8,413 nt of DNA from Gemmatimonadota bacterium. GTDB lineage: Bacteria > Gemmatimonadota > Gemmatimonadetes > Gemmatimonadales > GWC2-71-9. Location: positions 1-8,413 of the forward strand of contig QHUQ01000035.1 of assembly GCA_003221985.1 (NCBI GenBank), read 5' to 3'. A program made the position numbers and the translations under genes. Shown piece after piece: positions 6,701 through 8,413 of this stretch (its first letter is position 1; each line of letters starts with the position of its first letter). The notes beneath the pieces are model-generated. The model ran no database searches, was not told the DNA's origin, and was given only the letters and a program-made list of their open reading frames with translations.

Positions 6701-6850
6701 CTGGGCTACGCGATCGTGGGCGGCGTGTTCTTCTCGACCGCGCTCACGCTGTTCGTGGTGCCGGTCGCCTACGTCATGCTCGACAACGCGCTGCAACGCG
6801 CGCGCGCGCGGCGCGGCCGCCTGGTCCCCGTGGCAGGGGAGGGCGACTGA
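3743..6850 (+). CDS. RND-family efflux pump, inner membrane permease (HAE1 type)
   Basis: This is the proton-driven subunit of a tripartite efflux system that moves hydrophobic compounds from membrane and periplasm out through the outer membrane. I chose ATG 3743 (MKLSDTAIRRPVLASML), the family's standard N-terminus, giving 1035 residues against about 1049 in AcrB; GGGAAG lies 12 bases upstream. TM1 is about residues 13-31. The first large periplasmic porter loop follows, then TM2-TM6 (about 335-485), TM7 near 526-546, the second porter loop (about 548-848) and TM8-TM12 (about 850-1020). The proton relay is complete: D400 and D401 in TM4 (GIVVDDAIIVLEN) and K925 in TM10 (GLVSKNSILLVEY). The second porter loop opens with LIPEDDRGFF, as in relatives. 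The stop shares one base with the next start (TGATG), so pump and channel are translationally coupled. Substrate cannot be predicted; the family includes multidrug pumps, and no heavy-metal (HME) motif is seen. Confidence 0.95.
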   Translation: MKLSDTAIRRPVLASMLSAALVLFGVIGYTRLSVRELPDIDPPIISVQTTLPGANAQVVETAVTDVLEEELSTIQGIRTLSSSSAEQNSFITLEFTLDRPVDVAAQDVRDKVSRVRGRLPVDVLEPVIAKQSADAQPFFWLALSSDNYDLMQLSDVADRLVKARLQSLPGVGSAAIFGERRYSMRVWIKPEALSARGLTVQDIENAIASRNVEIPAGRIESTRREFSVRSLGELKTPQEFGEMVVAQQGTQLVKLKDVARVELGPEDDRSIFRWKGTPSVAIGVVRQSKANLIDVAKRIREELPAIQQTLPVGVKLEKAFDGSVFVTHSIDDARLTLLIAAILVVLIIFVFLRNVRATIIPGLAIPASIIATFAIMYFLGFSINNFTLLALTIAIGIVVDDAIIVLENAFRHQEELHEAAEEAAVRGTDEIGFAVIATTIALVAVFSPLAFLTGTAGRLLSEFGIAVAGAVVISGFVALTLTPMLCAKILRMQHQHGKVFQIFERGFNALAERYAQLLRRAVDHRGAVLLGTLGIVAVSVFAFLIFPPTRLQNELIPEDDRGFFLVVVRGPEGASLPYTDSYVRHVEQIIGGTPGVNGYFTIVGGFAGGVNSAFVGVIMKDWGERKATVQQTVGGLFPQLFGISGVMAFPYAPGAIGFSQPIQYVVQNPDFTKLTDIMGPFVGRVSQVKGLANVQTDLFVNKPELRVTFDRDRAEDLGVPVRDVASALQTFLGGRRVSTFTRNDKLYYVMVQLDPKDRATPSDMRGIYLRGKSGQLVQLDALANVQEGVGARQINHFNRIPSFTLSASLMPGLAQGEALDSIDAVAKQLLPPGTTTALAGESREYKESGSTIYFAFVIALIVVFMVLASQFESLLHPWTVLLAVPLAVTGALATLKFAAIIHRSGATMNLYSQIGMILLIGLVSKNSILLVEYTNQLKAKGMDTISAVLEAGRIRFRPILMTSVATIMGAVPVAWGVGAGSASRKPLGYAIVGGVFFSTALTLFVVPVAYVMLDNALQRARARRGRLVPVAGEGD

Positions 6851-8139
6851 TGCTCGCCCTGTTGCTTGCGCTGCAGGGAGTCGTGCCGGCGCCAGACTCG
6901 TTGCCGCAGATCACACTGGTCGAAGCGCTGCAGCGCGCGGCGCAGCTCGATCCAACGTATGTGTCCGCGCTGGGCCAGGTCGACAACGCCGTGTGGGCGC
7001 GTCGCAGTGCGTTTGCCGTGTTCGTGCTGCCCGCCGTCAACCTGAGCCTGCAAGCGCAGCGCGCCAATGGACTCAGCTTTGTCTTCGCCGGTGACACCAT
7101 CTTCTTGACGAAGACGGCGTGGACGGGGCAACTGAGCGCCCGGTACGATCTGTTTACCGGCGGCCAAAAGCTGGCGGAGCTGTCCCGCTCTGGTGCCGCG
7201 CTCGAAGGGGCGCATGCGAATGAGCTGCGGCAACGGTTCGCCACGGCGCTCCTCACCGAGTCGGATTTTTACGGGGTGCTCGCGAACACCGAGCTCGATC
7301 GCGTAGCCCGCGATCGGCTGCGCCGCGCGCGCGAGCAGCTCGGCGTTGCCCGGGCCCGGGTGGTCTCGGGCGCCGCGGTGACGACCGATTCGCTCAATCT
7401 CCGGCTCGAGCTCAACCGCGCACAGGTCGCGCAGCTTCAGCAGCAATCGGCACTGCGAGTGTCGCGTCTCGAGCTCGGTCGCCGGGTCGGAGCGGCAGGA
7501 CCCGTCGATGCGGCGCCGCTCGACACGGCTGCCGCGCCCGAGTTGCCGGTCACGCTGGCCGACGCGATTTCCGAGGCCGCGCGTCAGGGCCCCGAGTATC
7601 GGGTGGCGGCCGCCAACGAGCACGCGGCCAGCGCCTCGTATCGGGCGGAGTTAGGCAACTATCTGCCGCACGCGTCGCTGACGTTCAACGCGTTTTCGTT
7701 CGACACGGCATTCTTCCCGAAGCTGTTCAAGCCGACGAATTTCACCCTCGCGGTGTCATTCCCATTGTGGAACAACGGCCAACGGGAGATTGCGCTCTCG
7801 CGCGCGCGCGTCAACAAGGATGTTGCCCGAGTCCGGCGGCAGGACCTGGATCGCGCGATCCAGCACGACGTGAGCGCGGCCTACGACGCCTACGTGACCG
7901 CCCGCACGAGCGCTGAGCTCGCGAAGGAAGGCTTGGTCGTGGCGCGCGAAAGTTTCCGCGTGCAGCAGACGCGTTATCAGAGCGGCGCGACGACGATTCT
8001 CGATTTGCTCGACGCTGAAGTAAACCTGTCCCAGGCCGAGGCGGACCTCGTGCAAGCCCGCTATGGGACGCGACTCGCGCTCGCCGGCCTCGAGAGCATC
8101 CTCGGCAAGCGACTCTTCACCGATAAGGGAACCCCGTGA
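6850..8139 (+). CDS. TolC-family outer membrane efflux protein
   Basis: This 429-residue protein is the outer membrane channel that receives substrate from the upstream pump. A short hydrophobic N-terminus (MLALLLALQGVVPA) is a plausible signal peptide, though it lacks a basic n-region. Two OEP repeats follow, about residues 20-210 and 230-425. Each has long heptad-like helices (AQVAQLQQQSALRVSRLELG in the first, DLLDAEVNLSQAEADLVQAR in the second) and beta strands for the barrel (LSARYDLFTGGQK; FTLAVSFPLWNNGQRE). RYQSGATTILDLLDAEV is the usual signature of the second repeat, and the protein ends LESILGKRL plus a short tail, as in complete members. The start is well supported by AGGGGAGGG six bases before the ATG, which lies in the 3' end of the pump gene. 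It shares one base with the pump stop and one with the adaptor start, so the operon is continuous. Confidence 0.92.
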   Translation: MLALLLALQGVVPAPDSLPQITLVEALQRAAQLDPTYVSALGQVDNAVWARRSAFAVFVLPAVNLSLQAQRANGLSFVFAGDTIFLTKTAWTGQLSARYDLFTGGQKLAELSRSGAALEGAHANELRQRFATALLTESDFYGVLANTELDRVARDRLRRAREQLGVARARVVSGAAVTTDSLNLRLELNRAQVAQLQQQSALRVSRLELGRRVGAAGPVDAAPLDTAAAPELPVTLADAISEAARQGPEYRVAAANEHAASASYRAELGNYLPHASLTFNAFSFDTAFFPKLFKPTNFTLAVSFPLWNNGQREIALSRARVNKDVARVRRQDLDRAIQHDVSAAYDAYVTARTSAELAKEGLVVARESFRVQQTRYQSGATTILDLLDAEVNLSQAEADLVQARYGTRLALAGLESILGKRLFTDKGTP

Positions 8140-8413
8140 TGTCGTATCGCTCATTAGCAGTGTTGGTCGTGCTCGCGGCCGCATGCAACAAGGCCAAGTC
8201 CGCATTACCTGGCGGTGCTCCCGGCGGCGGCATGCCGCCGATGCCGGCCGAAGTGGCGCTGGCCATTCACGACACCGTCGTCGACGCGATCGGCGCGACG
8301 GGGCAGATCGAGGCCATTCAGTCCGTCGATCTGCGGCCCGAGGTGGACGGGCGTATCGTCGACATCCTCGTGCGCGAAGGGCAGGGCGTCGCAGCCGGCA
8401 CCGCGTTGTTCAA
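8139..8413 (+). CDS. RND efflux periplasmic adaptor (membrane fusion protein), partial lipoprotein
   Basis: The frame from ATG 8139 stays open to the right edge (91 full codons). AAGGGA eight bases upstream supports the start, and TGATG overlaps the channel stop. Residues 1-16 (MSYRSLAVLVVLAAAC) form a lipoprotein signal with Cys16 as likely lipidation site; the -3 residue is Ala rather than the more common Leu, so the lipobox is acceptable, not ideal. A flexible Gly/Pro/Met linker (GGAPGGGMPPMP) is followed by the first strand of the beta domain (VALAIHDTVVDAIGATGQIE) and the start of the lipoyl-like domain (VDLRPEVDGRIVDILVREGQ), where the typical P-x-V-x-G-R-I and V-x-E-G-x-x-V pattern is visible. 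The adaptor would bridge the pump and channel encoded just upstream. The rest, including the hairpin and membrane-proximal domains, is outside the window. Confidence 0.9.
   Translation, partial: MSYRSLAVLVVLAAACNKAKSALPGGAPGGGMPPMPAEVALAIHDTVVDAIGATGQIEAIQSVDLRPEVDGRIVDILVREGQGVAAGTALF

Noticed and set aside
6797..6810. (CG)7 dinucleotide run, possible Z-DNA
   Set aside because: It encodes the Arg/Ala-rich cytoplasmic tail of the pump; a similar run occurs near 7799-7808 in the channel gene, and in DNA this GC-rich it needs no special explanation.
6769..7623. 284-codon minus-strand open frame opposite the channel gene
   Set aside because: Same shadow character (Arg-rich, no domain), and the plus-strand TolC-family frame explains the region fully.

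Overview
The window is GC-rich bacterial DNA (well above 60% by eye) from a diderm: it carries a TolC-type outer membrane protein and a probable lipoprotein adaptor. The protein families on the minus strand (a zinc metallopeptidase with a large N-terminal extension, a CDP-alcohol phosphatidyltransferase-like membrane protein, and a secreted carboxypeptidase-regulatory-like protein ending its signal in AAAQS) recall Gemmatimonadota or a related soil or sediment lineage. That assignment is inference from family style; there is no rRNA or marker gene to prove it.

Layout. The window has two divergent blocks around an intergenic region at about 3509-3742. Reading leftward (minus strand) come a tRNA-Ser(UGA) at 3426-3508, an M1-family metallopeptidase (3395 to 1204), a CDP-alcohol phosphatidyltransferase-family gene (1207 to 525), and a secreted regulatory-domain protein that starts at 540 and runs off the left edge. 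The three proteins are tightly packed with overlapping ends, so they look like one transcription unit behind the tRNA. Reading rightward (plus strand) is a tripartite efflux operon: RND pump (3743-6850), TolC-family channel (6850-8139) and periplasmic adaptor (8139 to beyond the right edge). Each stop codon shares one base with the next start.

The most notable observation is that both minus-strand enzyme genes are broken. The metallopeptidase reads in one frame up to the first two residues of its HExxH zinc motif, then continues in another frame about 40 residues further along the family. An internal piece carrying the rest of the zinc site is missing, and the frame is lost. The phosphatidyltransferase has a single-base -1 frameshift just after its catalytic motif, with the C-terminal half continuing in the next frame from a GTGA overlap. 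Either this unit is decaying in this genome or the assembly has indel errors here; read mapping would decide. The efflux operon is intact and has the complete proton-relay residues (D400, D401, K925), but its gene order (pump, channel, adaptor) differs from the usual adaptor, pump, channel.

The intergenic region holds a plausible minus-strand promoter for the tRNA, a 20-bp dyad in that promoter's spacer, a second dyad upstream of the pump gene, and a T8 tract preceded by a weak stem. I see no CRISPR array, insertion sequence, or clearly new defence or biosynthetic system.
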